The notes: a model not told the origin generated them from the sequence alone. A stretch of 64,000 nucleotides of DNA from Grifola frondosa (GCA_001683735.1 LUGG01000003.1:2480001-2544000), one strand, 5' to 3'. Counted from the stretch's first letter, positions 48,248 through 61,468 are shown. Made by a program: numbers and translations.

Positions 48248-49942
48248 ATGTGCTATGCATATGGTTCCCTCGACCAGGCAACGGGAGCTTGTCCCATGTG
48301 CAAGGTCTTCAAGCCGAGCGCCCCAAGGTATCTATCTCTCCCACGTCTTCCTCGTAACCTGCGCCAATGAGCGCACACCAGGTGCCCGCACATCAAGGAG
48401 GTCTGCCGCAATAGGACTCTCCATCCTCGCCACGATGTTGTGTATTTGAAGAATGCTGAGGGTGAGTACCGGGAAGCCGCCTTTCCGTTATCGGTGGCGT
48501 GTCTGACTTCGCATCGTTGTGTAGTGCAAACATTCAATGGGTGTGGGTTCTGCAAGGTATTTGATCACCGTCCTATTTTTTCCGATCGCCGAGATTCTCA
48601 AGCACATTGGTACAGTGGGCGCGCAGCAATCCTCCTCCCAGACAATCTGGATACCAGAACCCCGGCTGGCCAGGATGTTGTCGTCCGCCTACTGTGGGCG
48701 AGCAAAAGCTCATTGGCGCGGCAGACTGGCTGGCTGTCAGTCGTGTGCATCATATCCCGATCCCCGCAGAGATAAAAGCCATTCTCGACGGTCTCTCCGC
48801 AGCGACTTCTACACGCCGCACGCCGCCTCTTTCGAGTCCTGCTGGGAGTGTTCGTAGCATTGTTTCGCAGGCACCTGCCCCAGGAATGTCCCGCAGGTCC
48901 AGCTACAATGCCAGGACAGAGCAAACCCTTTCCAGAAGTCCCCCCATGGCGATTCCCGCCAGGTCAAAACGTTCTGGCGATAGTCCTCCGCAGGTGGTCT
49001 TATCTCTTTCCAGCAATACCTCCCGCAGTGGAGCCGGAGATGGGTCCGCTTCTTCTCTGCCTAACGCCTCGGCTATGGATCAATATCAGAGCCGCCGTCG
49101 TTCTGTGATTGATGTGTTCAGCGATAGGCGGTCGGATTCGTCCAATGGATCGCAGCATTCACCCGGTCGGAAACATGCTGAACTAAGCGGCTCGTTGGCT
49201 CGCCGTAGTATTGATCGTCGTCCGACCATATCTGCGCCTCAACCATCCACCACGCTTAGCAAAGTAACGGTTGACGTGCAGCCTCAGCGTCGCCGCGCCG
49301 CCACTTCAAGCATGGGTGCTGCGCCTCTCATCCGCGCGGCGACTTCGGGCGTCAGCGTTGCACCTCCTCCGATTCGTACGGCGACTTCTGGCGTCAACAT
49401 TACTCCCCCTATGACTCGTACAGCGAATCCGAGTGTCAACGCTGTACCCCATCGATTCGAGCAGCGACTTCGAGCATCAGTGTTGCTTCCTCTCTGATCC
49501 CTGGCCTCTCGAAACACCGAACGTCCTACCCTCGCTGTCATGACCCGCCGCGGGAACAATTTTGAACAGCCCCAGACCCCGAATGACCTCTCCAGCGCCT
49601 CTAGCAGATAGCAGCGGTAGTAGTTCGGAGACCACCGTTATCTCCGATGGCGGTTTCACCGATTATTTATCTGATGAATCAGAGGCGGAGTTGCAGAGGC
49701 AGGCGGAGGTTAAGGCCGCTATCCTGGCGCAGAACCAGCTAGAAGAGCAGGAGTTTAAAGCTGCGCGCCAGCAGCTTGCCCACGTCGATTTGCGCCCGCC
49801 GAAGTCATGGACCGGCAATGTTGGCAGCAGCACCCCGCGCTCGCAGGTGCAACCTGGCCAAACCACGGGCTACTCGCAAGCCGCTTCGTTTACCCGCACA
49901 CCGTCGCTTGCGGGAACCGCTTCTACGCACTCGAGGGGCTGA
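48248..49942 (+). CDS. Uncharacterised protein: N-terminal Cys cluster, long disordered Ser/Arg-rich region
   Basis: Family not recognised. The first exons give MCYAYGSLDQATGACPMCKV, RCPHIKEVCRNRTLHPRHDV and FNGCGFCKWARSNPPPRQSG, a likely zinc-binding CxxC...C...C...CxxC arrangement. A short folded stretch follows (PTVGEQKLIGAADWLAVSRV), then several hundred Ser/Arg/Pro-rich residues with basic phosphosite-like words (GMSRRSSYNARTEQ, LARRSIDRRPTIS) and a degenerate repeat (PLIRAATSGVSVAPPPIRTA). The C-terminus is acidic then Gln/Glu-rich (DGGFTDYLSDESEAELQRQA), ending STHSRG. The frame fails near 49450, 49500 and 49605: the repeat continues as PSIRAATSSISVA in a second frame and the text resumes in the first (NTERPTLAVMTRRGNNFEQP). 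Three indels are the simplest reading. Confidence 0.62.
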
Positions 49943-50433
49943 ATGTATGACAATGCCGACTGGAGGTGGTGCTTTCCGGGGTTGTGCTTATTATGAAGGA
50001 CTCTCGGCTGGGTACTCATCCCCACGTTCGACATGCTCGTCACGGTCAACGTCTTGTATTCCCTTTGTTTTGCTAGGAGTCATTGTAGCCGGATCAGCTG
50101 AAATCATGTATGGCTTACTTATCTGCAAGATGTACGGTGTCGTTGGAATGTACAATCTAGTGCTCAATTTCAATTTCAATGTCTTTTTCCTTTCTACATT
50201 AAACTTGACAATGTCGCATGCATACGTTGAATAGAACTCGCAGGTCGGATGTGATGATATTTGATGCGACGGTGGGTCGCGGTGCACGCTCTCGCAGTAG
50301 TAGAACCTCCTTGCTTGCCGTTTATGGCGACTACACCAGCACGTGACGATGATCGACCCGAGATACAGGAAGGCGCCCATTGTCACCCAAGTATAGTAGC
50401 AGTCAGGCTCTTCTGCTCTCATACCAACATCCC
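49943..50433. other. Intergenic region before the PROPPIN gene
   Basis: No gene is supported. A minus-strand frame (50422-49991) with one hydrophobic stretch overlaps the promoter and has no recognisable family or splice structure. Confidence 0.4.
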
Positions 50434-52030
50434 ATGAATCTTGCGCGGCATTCCATTAGCTCGACCGCCCCAGTTCTCATATTCGACGCTCGCTTTGACC
50501 CAGATTGCTGTATATTCACCGCCTCTACACCGGCGGGGTTTGCGGTTTATCGTACATGGCCGCTCCAGTTACTCCGTAAACGAGGTAATGCCGACTCCGT
50601 GCAGCCATCCCATTCGCGTCGCTAACCTCTTTGGAATAGAGATAACAGGCGGTACTCTTTCTTTTGTTGTTCCTCTCCATACATCATCTCTACTCTTTCT
50701 CGTTGGCGGCGGCCGTAGTCCACGCTATCCGCCTAATAAGGTTATTCTATGGGACGATGCTCTCGGTCAAGAGGTCGCAGAGCTGGAGTTCCGAGAGAGG
50801 GTCCGTGGTCTTGCGTGTAGACGTGGCCTCCTGGTCGTAGCATTGCGAAGACGAGTAGTCGTCTTCGAGGTGGGGGACACCGTTACTAGGTACGGAGAGT
50901 GGGATACATCAGACAATCCTCGAGGTGAGCATCTTCTCGATATACTACGCATCGATATTAATCCATTATCCATGGTGTCCTTCTCTCGAACGTTTTCCGC
51001 AAATTATCACGACAGGTCTGCTTGCTCTCTCATCCGCTGCGCATTCGACGTTGCTTGCGATACCAGGTCGCCAGATGGGACATGTGCAGCTGGTTCATTT
51101 ACCCCCGTGCCCTCCACCACAGCCCTCAGGTCCCCCGTCTTCATCCCTTCCTCTACGCTCACCGCCCGCACCCACGAAGCACCCAGTCTCTATTATTGCG
51201 GCACATCATACTGCGCTCACCACACTATCTGTACCACCTTCCGGTCGTCTGCTCGCTACAACCTCGAATAGGGGGACACTCATTCGCATCTGGGATACAA
51301 CTACGGGGAAGCTCGAACGAGAGTTTAGGCGAGGAGCGGACAAGGCTGTAATTTACGGTGTCGCATTTCGCCCCGATGAACGAGAAGTTTGTGTATGGAG
51401 TGACAAGGGGACTGTCCACATATTTTCCCTTGCGACAGGCTCCGGATCATCGTGAGTGACTTTCCAACCACCATTGATTCGCCAGTAATTTTTTCTAGGA
51501 ATCGACAATCAACCTTCTCTCAGCTGACGCCATTTTTACCGCTTCCCAAGTATTTTGGGTCGGAATGGTCATACGCTCAGTATCATATACCGTCACAATC
51601 TTCCCACATATCTATTTCAACCCCCCCGTCGAAGCCTCCCACCGCCGATGTCGTAGACGAAGAGAAGTGTGTAGTGGGATGGATTCAAGTGCCCTCAGAT
51701 GACCAAACAGACCATCGAATCGGGTCTATCGCCGAGCATCAATTAGTCGCTCTGACCTATACCGGAGGATGGTATCGCCTCTCTGTACCCACATCAGTGG
51801 CTTCGACCCGCGTTCAGACACCGGTTCCGTCTTCTGGGATACATATCTCCGCATCTCCTCCCAGTGTGAAGACGATATCCATGGCGCGTCCGCGCTCCTC
51901 CAGCGGATCCTCCTTTACCGGGCGGCCTGACAAAGGCAAAGAGAGGGAACGAGACAAGGACGGCAAGGATAGTCGGGAGTGCGTGCTGCAAGAATTCAGG
52001 AGATTCGGTAGGTGGGATGGATGGGGATAG
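50434..52030 (+). CDS. HSV2: PROPPIN (Hsv2/WIPI3-4-like) phosphoinositide-binding beta-propeller
   Basis: PROPPINs bind PtdIns3P/PtdIns(3,5)P2 on autophagic and vacuolar membranes. The seven-bladed propeller begins LIFDARFDPDCCIFTASTPA with GFAVYRTWPLQLLRKREITG, then LLFLVGGGRSPRYPPNKVIL and WDDALGQEVAELEFRERVRG. It continues through HHTALTTLSVPPSGRLLATT, TLIRIWDTTTGKLEREFRRG, ADKAVIYGVAFRPDEREVCV and WSDKGTVHIFSLATGSG. The FRRG motif supplies the two phosphoinositide-binding Arg residues. A Pro-rich loop lies in blade four and a Ser-rich, charged linker near the C-terminus (RPDKGKERERDKDGKDSREC), ending FRRFGRWDGWG. Length and short loops fit Hsv2 better than Atg18. Three introns are evident, all in frame. 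Confidence 0.88.
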
Positions 52031-52457
52031 AGCCTGATGACTGATGATTTTATGTATGGGACTTTCATGATCATGATTTTGTTTGGATTCGCTGCTCATC
52101 CCCCGGCCGTATGCATTGTAACACTACCACCCACTGTCTACATCGTCGCTAATTCTGTATCTATATATCCGTATACTAGTATTCGACGTTCTTTCATTTT
52201 CCATTCGGATCTGGTGCTGCCATAATTCTGGTCCCCACCACATGTTTGAGCGACATCCTCAAGGCCTTGAAGTAGCTTGAACCACGAGGGTAATGGGTTT
52301 GCTATCAAAACGCGAAAACCGTCCGTGTCTATATATTAGACCTTGAGCGCTTGTTTTCTTGCTATACAAGTCTAGCTTGCGATCATTGTCAGAGTATATC
52401 CCTCCTTAACTTAGTCCGGAACCGCGTATTGCTGGTTTTCGTTCCTTGCTCTTCACC
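52031..52457. other. Intergenic region before ATE1
   Basis: No gene was seen. The region holds the PROPPIN 3' end and the ATE1 promoter. Confidence 0.4.
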
Positions 52458-54265
<1,808 letters not shown>

Positions 54266-54455
54266 GTCTCAGTGGGAAGAGCCATGTAATACTAGCACAA
54301 ATGTAATGTACGGAGTATATATGAATGTACATCAACTCGTCAGTCCTCGGATGTGCGAGTTGAGGTAACGTGATCGCGTGTAGCACTTAGCATTGAGCAT
54401 CCATCGACGTTCTTAAACCTCGTGCACCGGTACGCCCAGTACCTGCTCGGCTTGG

Positions 54456-55375
54456 ATGAGAGTTCCTCGCACATGGACCATCTTCCGCAACTCATACCGC
54501 AGCTTCTTGGATAGACACCGCACATTGAACTGGACGCTCTCTGCGCTCGTCTGGCTGCCAACTGGGATCATCTTCACAGAATACTTCTATAACGTGAAGG
54601 CCGTGAGGGGCCGGAGCATGCAGGTCCGCAGACACATGCCATCGATCCCAGTTCGCTGATAGAACGTGGAGTCAGCTAGCCTACGCTTAACCCGGACACC
54701 TCGCGATGGCAAGACATCGTCATATTCGACCGCTTCTCCATCATCTGGAGGCGTTATAACCGAGGTGACGTCGTCGCTCTGAGGTGCGTGCCCCGACATG
54801 GTGTTGCATTCGGTCAGCTGAATCTTTCATTGTACGCTTCAGGTCTCCAGTAGATTCGAAACTTATCGTAAAGAGGATCATCGCCCTTGAGGGAGACACA
54901 GTATGCGCGTCCTCCAGTTTCTGCTTGTTGTCGCCCGCTCATAACCTTCACACAGGTCAAGACATTACCGCCATACCCTGATGCAGAAGTCCATATTCCA
55001 GAAGGGCATGCCTGGGTGGAAGGCACGTAGCCGTCTCTTACACTCGTATTCAGGCTCAAACGCCTCATTAATTGCAGGTGATGAGCCATTTCGCACAGAG
55101 GACAGCAACCGCTTTGGACCCGTACGTGTCTAGCATCCTGTGTCATGTTATAGCGAGACCTTTGACTTTGGTTTCTAATTAAGGTCCCTCTTGCGCTCAT
55201 TGAGTCCAAGTTGGCCTTCATCGTATTCCCTTGGGAGCGGATCGGCCCCCTGCCGAAGGCGCATCCTCCCGACCCCAAAGCACCACGAGGGCCTGCATGG
55301 CGCCAAAACAAGGCGGAGATAGAGAGAGAACAGTGGCGCAGTTCTCGTGTTACAATAGGACATCCCCACAAGTGA
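54456..55375 (+). CDS. IMP2: Mitochondrial inner membrane protease subunit 2
   Basis: A type I signal-peptidase homologue that matures intermembrane-space proteins. MRVPRTWTIFRNSYRSFLDR is followed by one membrane helix (LNWTLSALVWLPTGIIFTEY), the catalytic Ser motif RGRSMQPTLNPD, DIVIFDRFSIIWRRYNRGDV, and the catalytic Lys in DSKLIVKRIIALEGDT. Then come VKTLPPYPDAEVHIPEGHAW and DSNRFGPVPLALIESKLAFI, ending VTIGHPHK. Five or six introns; one (55023-55077) uses a GC donor (GCACGTAG). Because the ORF is fully conserved across its joins this gene appears intact. Confidence 0.92.
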
Positions 55376-55592
55376 AAAAGAATACTCACACATGGCCCTA
55401 CACACGGGCCGTCACACTAGAACCACAGCTGCATCGTAGTACTCATCCGTCCGCAGAGACTGAAGGCCTATTTTACAACCCGTGTTAATAGTACGGTACG
55501 TAAATGCGAAAGGAACCAGATGGAGGGATAAGAATAGAATGCAAATGAGAGCGACAACGGGAGGGGAAATAGGTAGATTAGCAGGGAAGTAA

Positions 55593-57532
55593 CTACATCG
55601 CGTGAGCCGGTCCTGCATCGTAGTCATTCCCCTGATATCCGCCGTGCTTCTGGTCGGGGTAGTATCCATACGAATCATGTCCTTGCTGCCCAAATACCTG
55701 GGGCGGCGGGTAATCCGGCGCATAAGGGTTATTAGCCCAGTCATCGTGCGCAGCGGATCCCTGTGCGTAGCCATGCTGCTGCTGCTGGGCGTACTGTGCG
55801 TTCGCCCATTCCTCCTGAGGACGTCCGCCTGCAGCGGGCGCCTGGGGGTAGCCCTGCTGCTGTTGTGTATCATATGGTTCGGATATATAGGCGCCGTAAC
55901 CGCTAGTCTGCGATATGGAGGCGTGATCGTCTGAGTGGCCAAAGGGCGCCGCGGCTGATGGGAGATGGGCGGTGCTGCCATAGTCGTCGGATGGGGTGTA
56001 CTGGTGGAAGCCGTATGACGGCATAGGAGGGTAGTTCGCGTCGTACTCCGAGGGTGCCTTATAGTCGTTGAAGAAATAGTCGTTCTTGCCACCGAGGGTG
56101 CTGGCAGGAGGCCCACGGGTGCGCATGGACAGGTATCGTCATCATCGACGGAAAGGTTAGGAAGCGTCGGCTAGGAAGGGGCTTAGCGATGAGTTCACCC
56201 TTCTTGTTCTTGAGATGGGAGAAGTCGCCAGCCGCTTCCTTCTTGGCAATGGCGGCAGCCTTCGCGAGACGCTGCTTGTTCCTTCGCTTGATGATCTCCG
56301 TAATACGCTAAATAATAGCGTAATGTAAGTAGCAGCATTGTTTCATGGCTGCTGACATTGCATACCTTATCGACTTTGTGACAGCAATATTCCTGTCAAC
56401 AGATTACAGTCCTTGAGGAAATGCAATGGTAATACACAGAATCTGTTTACCTTCAGATTGCCCTGGATGTGGCACAACAACGGGATATAGCATATGCCTG
56501 CCACGATCAACGACAGCAACGAGATGGCAAAAATCAGGACGGTGAAGGCGGTGGAGACGGTCAGGGCCGACGTGATGAGGGTCCCATCAAAGTACTTGCT
56601 GATATCGTACCATGCACGCTGATCGTTCTCCTTTGAAAGATAGAAGGCATAGAGGGTCAGGGCATTGATGGACTGACGGGACCGTCGGCAAACAGCAACC
56701 GCTTCCAACCTATATGTCGTGAGTTGTCTTGAATAACCGAATGTTACAATTACGCGAAGAACATACTCTTGAAGGTGAAGAAGACGAAGAAAGCGAAGTC
56801 ATCCATTCGCTTGGTGGAAGCAGCGATGTGGTTGAAGAAACAAAAGTGATCATATGATCCTAAAGACGTATGTTTAGACGACACCGTGCATGCTGTCCAG
56901 CAACTTACTTGGAGTATATACTTGTTAGCCATGACATTGGTGAATGCATACGAGATGTCACGACTTTGGATGATCTTCTTTGTATGCCTCGTATGCCAAC
57001 TGTCATGGTTTAACGCACGAACCTGCCTAAGTAGCGGGATTCAAACATACCAGCAGGAATGAGAAGATGACACAGCCGAAGAAGACCATCGGCCGATGCT
57101 GAATGGGATGTAGACACATCCATTGGTTTGATTCTGGGGACAACTATTGAAAATCGCGTTTGACCATGATCTTGTGGTCAGCATGGTCACGGCTGTGAAG
57201 ATATCGGAAACGTAGACAAGGAATCCGATGAGTACGCTGATGTAGACCATAGATACCTAGAAAAGGGTGGTCAGAATTAGCATGACGATAACAAAGCGAC
57301 ATGAACTATATGGTATTATAGAAAGCTAGGGGCAGGGGCCTGTGCAAGCTGTTGTGGTTATGTGGCCCTCCTAACTTACTTCAGACGAGTTCCGCAGCTA
57401 TGATCTGTGAATTCTCTTGTGTCGACGAAGTCAAACTACGGATCCGCAGTGACCAGGAAGAGCAAGCAAAACCAAGTGGCGAACCTTATGGTCTGGGACG
57501 ACCTCACGCTTCCAAGTGCCACCTCTACACAT
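55593..57532 (-). CDS. KCH-family low-affinity potassium channel (one frame break)
   Basis: Kch1/Prm6-type proteins mediate potassium influx that triggers calcium signalling in fungi. MCRGGTWKREVVPDHK joins to FDFVDTREFTDHSCGTRLKY (cytosolic signature), then helices VYISVLIGFLVYVSDIFTAV, IPFSIGRW, FGCVIFSFLL. NVMANKYILQ, RSYDHFCFFNHIAASTKRMD, DFAFFVFFTF and RQSINALTLYAFYLSKENDQ follow. A fourth helix region (TVSTAFTVLIFAISLLSLIV) and a long cytosolic tail, rich in Tyr, Gln and Pro (NDYFFNDYKAPSEYDANYPP), end at 55593. KYLW and VYISVLIG are contiguous in the family but lie in different frames; one G is missing (plus-strand CC at 57247-57248). The start at 57532 is inferred. Confidence 0.85.
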
Positions 57533-57918
57533 GTCTGATCACGTATAGGTTCGCGCGAGGAGGAGAGTTGCCGGTAAAGAATGGATCGCAACTTGGGGAC
57601 GGCCTCAATGAAGCAACGCCCGGGGCCAGCCAGTTGCAGAAGAACAAGGAACGTTGTGTGGGGAAAGACTGGAGGCGAACCTGGGAGAGGAGACGCGGGG
57701 ACGGCGAGGCCTTTGAGCGCGGCCTTTGTGGAGCTGATGTGTTTGGGAAATGACAGTAAGACCGTTGACGGCGGTCAGAGCAGCGTATGCAGCAGAGTTG
57801 TGAGAGAAGCAAGTAACCAAGTCCACTGCCTGTTCCTTGCTGCCGTCCTTGCCGACCTGTTTGCCGCTGTAGCTCCCTCCTTCCTCTTTCGGAATCAATT
57901 CTCGCTCATACAACAACA
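57533..57918. promoter_or_regulatory. Divergent promoter region KCH channel / DRG1
   Basis: 386 bp lie between the start codons of two head-to-head genes. No specific site was recognised. Overlapping open frames look like chance. Confidence 0.4.
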
Positions 57919-59752
57919 ATGACCACCGTACAGAAAATTAAGGTATTCACCCCATTGTCTCCCCCACACTGCTCTGAATTCTCAGTTGTACAAAGGAAAT
58001 CGAAGATGAGATGGTGAGCGCTACAGATCTCGGCTCAGACGCTGTGCTCAGTATCGCAGGCCAGGAGTATGTCCTCGTTCGCAGCACCTCTAGTGCGCTT
58101 TCTAAAAATCAATGAACCACAGCCCAGAAAAATAAGGCCACAAGCTATCACTTAGGACAGCTCAAGGCCAAGCTTGCAAAACTTCGGCGGGAGCTCCTTG
58201 GCCCGACCGGCGGAGGTGGCGGCTGGGGGCCTCGGATTCGATGTCGCAAGAACAGGTATAGCTACCGTGGGTTCGTCGGCTTCCCCTCAGTAGGGAAGGT
58301 GCATTATTCTGCTTGCTTTATGTCTGGGTTGCTGAACACAAGTATTACAGTCGACTCTGATGTCCAAACTAACCGGCACACACTCTGAGACCTCCGAGAT
58401 CGACTTCACGACTCTGACCACTGTACCCGGTACTCTGAAAGTACATGGTGCACCTATACAAATACTTGACTTACGTGAGTGCCTTCTGCTAGCTTGATTG
58501 GTCTTATGATGACACGGTGTACAAGCTGGTATTATTGAGGGTGCCAATGATGGAAGAGGTCGAGGTAGACAAGGTACGCTGAACACAATTATTTTCACCG
58601 CTTGTTGCTAACTACTGCGCGTAGTAATTGCTGGTATGCCTCCTCCCGCAGGAATCTCACCACAACTAATAATAGGTGCTTCGCAGTTGCACGGACGTGC
58701 AACCTCATTTTTATCGTTCTCGACGTACTAAAACCACTCGGAGATAAGAAACTCATCGAGACCGAGCTGGAAGGCTTTGGCATCCGGCTAAACAAGAAAC
58801 CACCAGCAATTCTCGTTCGGAAAAAGGACAAAGGCGGAATTGCGATCACGAACACAGTACCTCTAACGAATATTGATCAAGACGAGATTAAGGCAGTGTT
58901 GAGCGAATACAAGATCAACAATGCCGATATTGCAATACGACAACCAAACGCTACCGCTGATGACCTCGTTGATGTGATTGAAGGCAACAGGTGAGTGAAT
59001 CTCGACCCGAATCCCGCCCCTCTCTGAGCCGTGTAACAGAGTCTACATTCCTGCATTATATGTGAGTGTGCTTCCAACATCCCTTGTGCCCTATTCGCTG
59101 CTTATCGCAATGACAGGTTCTGAACAAGGTTGGTCCGAAATGTCTTTCTACGCTCGCACTTACCCAGCGTTGTTCCTTAGATTGATGCGATATCAATAGA
59201 GGAACTCGACCTTCTGTTAGTCCCATCAGTTGCATCTTTTTTTTTTTCGCCTCCATCTGATCTGACACGCACTAGCTACAAAATCCCCATGAGCGTGCCT
59301 ATATCGTCCAGGGAATGGATGAACATCGACGAGCTCATCGAAAAAATGTGGGAGACGCTCAACCTCGTACGCGTGTACACGAAGCCGCGTGGGCTGGCTC
59401 CAGACTACAGCTCCCCGGTCGTTCTTCGGCGGGGAAAGTGTACCGTGGAAGATTTCTGCAGCTCGATCCATAAGGAGATTGCCAAGCAAATGAAATAGTG
59501 CGTATTCCGTATTTCACTAACGTGATGCCCACATTCTGACTGCGGGTGAAGTGCGATTGTGTGGGCGCGAGTGCAAAGCATGCGAGAGGGCAGAAAGTCG
59601 GGTTAGAACATGCACTCGAGGACGAGGATGGTATGCTCGTATATCCTTTGTTCGCCGCGAACATTGCTGACGTGCGGTTTCCCCTGACTCTAGTTGTGCA
59701 CATCTCAAGAAGTAACGTTTTTTGTGCTCATGTTGTTTTACACGGTCTGTAG
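57919..59752 (+). CDS. RBG1: Developmentally regulated GTP-binding protein 1 (Rbg1), with microexons and frame breaks
   Basis: A translation-linked Obg/DRG GTPase that works with Tma46/DFRP1. The first exons spell [34 protein letters not shown] and [15 protein letters not shown]1 is [21 protein letters not shown]2 [11 protein letters not shown]3 [16 protein letters not shown], then [21 protein letters not shown]4 VLNKID, and the TGS domain [20 protein letters not shown] with [13 protein letters not shown]. Exons of 7 nt (58060-58066), 9 nt (58625-58633) and 12 nt (59117-59128) are required. Frame faults: [13 protein letters not shown] before G1 lies in another frame between two opposite indels (58211-58229 and 58272-58273), and one G is missing at 59563-59565. 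The true stop is probably near 59713. Confidence 0.9.
58060..58066 (+). other. 7-nt microexon of DRG1
   Basis: Acceptor ...GTATCGCAG precedes GCCAGGA and donor GTATGT follows. Joined with flanking exons it gives E-M-A-R-T-Q-K-N-K, the invariant DRG1 N-terminal sequence. Skipping it would shift the frame. Confidence 0.85.
58625..58633 (+). other. 9-nt microexon of DRG1
   Basis: TAATTGCTG lies between acceptor GCGTAG and donor GTATGCC. It supplies the V-I-A of GRGRQVIAVARTCN, an invariant DRG1 sequence. The following intron ends at ...TTCGCAG before TTGCACGG. Confidence 0.8.
59117..59128 (+). other. 12-nt microexon of DRG1 carrying VLNK
   Basis: GTTCTGAACAAG lies between acceptor TGACAG and donor GTTGGT. 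It encodes V-L-N-K; the next exon starts ATTGATGCG (I-D-A). The GTPase G4 motif NKID is therefore divided between two exons. Confidence 0.85.
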
Positions 59753-60018
59753 ATGTAGCGCTATCTCCTCGCAATCGAGTTTTCGTTGTCATCGCTAATG
59801 GCAGAAATCATCATGGTGTACATGCTTAGCTAGCAATAGTCCGGTGAAAGAGATACAGCACTGTAATGCATAGTGCTACTGAAGATGTGGCTACAAATGA
59901 CAAAGTATAATGTAACGATTAATGATACAGTTGCAATGACAGCAGAAAGAGCGGGATGGTGATAGAAATGGAGATCCATGTGAGATGAGAACACGAGCTA
60001 CAAATGCTCATGCTTCTC

Positions 60019-61468
60019 TTAAAAGTCTTCGTCTAGGGTACTACAGAGGACATTAGACAAGGAGGAGATCCTAGACGCAACAATTGACTTACAAGACTCT
60101 ACTCGTTCCATTCTCGGATTGAACATTGACGCCAGAGCTCGAGCGATGGAAATTCGCCTTGGAGTAGTCCGAAACACGCTTCTCGAAGAAGTTGGTCTTG
60201 CCTTGCAGCGATATGAGGTCCATGAAGTCGAAGGGGTTCGACGAGTTGTAGTGCTTCGGGTTCCCGAGCGAGACCAGGAGGCGGTCGGCGACGAACTCGA
60301 TGTACTGACACATGAGCGAGGCGTTCATGCCGATGAGCGAGACGGGCAGGGCCACTGCAAACGTCATTAGGAATCACGAGGGAACTGGTATGGGAGAGCA
60401 GAGGCGATTACCTGACAGGAACTCTTGCTCGATCGTGACGGCCTCCGTGATGATTTTGAGGATGGTGTTGGGGTGCGGCCGCCTCTTCAGGTGGTGGAGC
60501 AGGAGACACGCGAAGTCGGTATGCATGCCCTCGTCGCGGCTGATGAGCTCGTTAGAGAACGTCAGCCCGGGCATGAGTCCGCGCTTCTTGAGCCAGAATA
60601 TTGACGCGAAGGATCCGGAGAAGAAGATGCCTTCCACAGCGGCGAAAGCAACGAGCCGCTCCCCAAATACCGACGTCTTGTCGGATATCCAGCGCAGCGC
60701 CCAGTCGGCTTTCTTCTTGATGCAAGGAATGGAGGTTATGGCATTGAGGAGGTGATCACGCTCGTCAGGGTCTTTGATGTATGTGTCGATGAGTAGCGAG
60801 TAGGTCTCGGAGTGGATGTTCTCTATCATTATCTGGAAGCCGTAGAAGCATCTTGCCTCAGCAGCTTGAACCTCGTTAGAGAAGCGCTCGACGAGATTTT
60901 CGTTCACTATGCCGTCGGAGGCGGCGAAGAAAGCTAAGACATTCGAGATGAAGTACCGCTCGTTGGCATTGAGACGGTCGTTCCAGTCTGTGAGATCATG
61001 GGATAGGTCGATCTCTTCTACTGTCCAGAAAGATGCTTCTGCTTTTTTGTACATTCGCCAGATCTGAGACTGCGGGTGAGACGGCAATGAAGACTGTGGC
61101 ATGATTGTTGCAGACAGACCTCATGGTATTGGATTGGGAACAGAACGAAACGTCGCTTAGATTCCTTGAGCAGCGGCTCCTGGTCTGCGTCAAATTGACA
61201 TGAACTTAGTGTGCCTGAGTGACTGTGGAAATTACATACCTTCTGGCAAGTAAACTTCGCCTACAAATTTCTTTGTTGGATCCTCGCTCTCTTCCTCCGC
61301 AAACAGCTCTTCTGGCTTTGGTTCATCCGAGTCTACATTCATCATTGAGGGATGTGGCGACATTTTCTTCTTAGTCATGGGCGAATTTAACGGGGAAGCA
61401 CTCATAAAATCGGTTGATGCTGGCGACGGAGCTATGGTACAAAAGAAAACACTGGAAGAGGGAGACAT
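60019..61468 (-). CDS. RNR2: Ribonucleotide reductase small subunit, copy A
   Basis: The R2 subunit carries the di-iron/tyrosyl-radical cofactor for making deoxyribonucleotides. After an acidic N-terminus ([20 protein letters not shown]) come [40 protein letters not shown] with the first iron ligand Asp, [40 protein letters not shown] with ligands Glu/His and the radical Tyr, and [60 protein letters not shown] precedes a last intron that splits a Phe codon, giving FTLDEDF and stop, the R1-binding tail. Introns fall after IQYHE and EFLS, as in copy B. The start at 61468 is the upstream-most plausible Met. Confidence 0.95.

Noticed and set aside
49991..50422. 143-codon minus-strand frame with one membrane-like stretch
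   Set aside because: It has no recognisable family or splice structure, lies in the promoter of the PROPPIN gene, and starts next to that gene's ATG. It is treated as chance.
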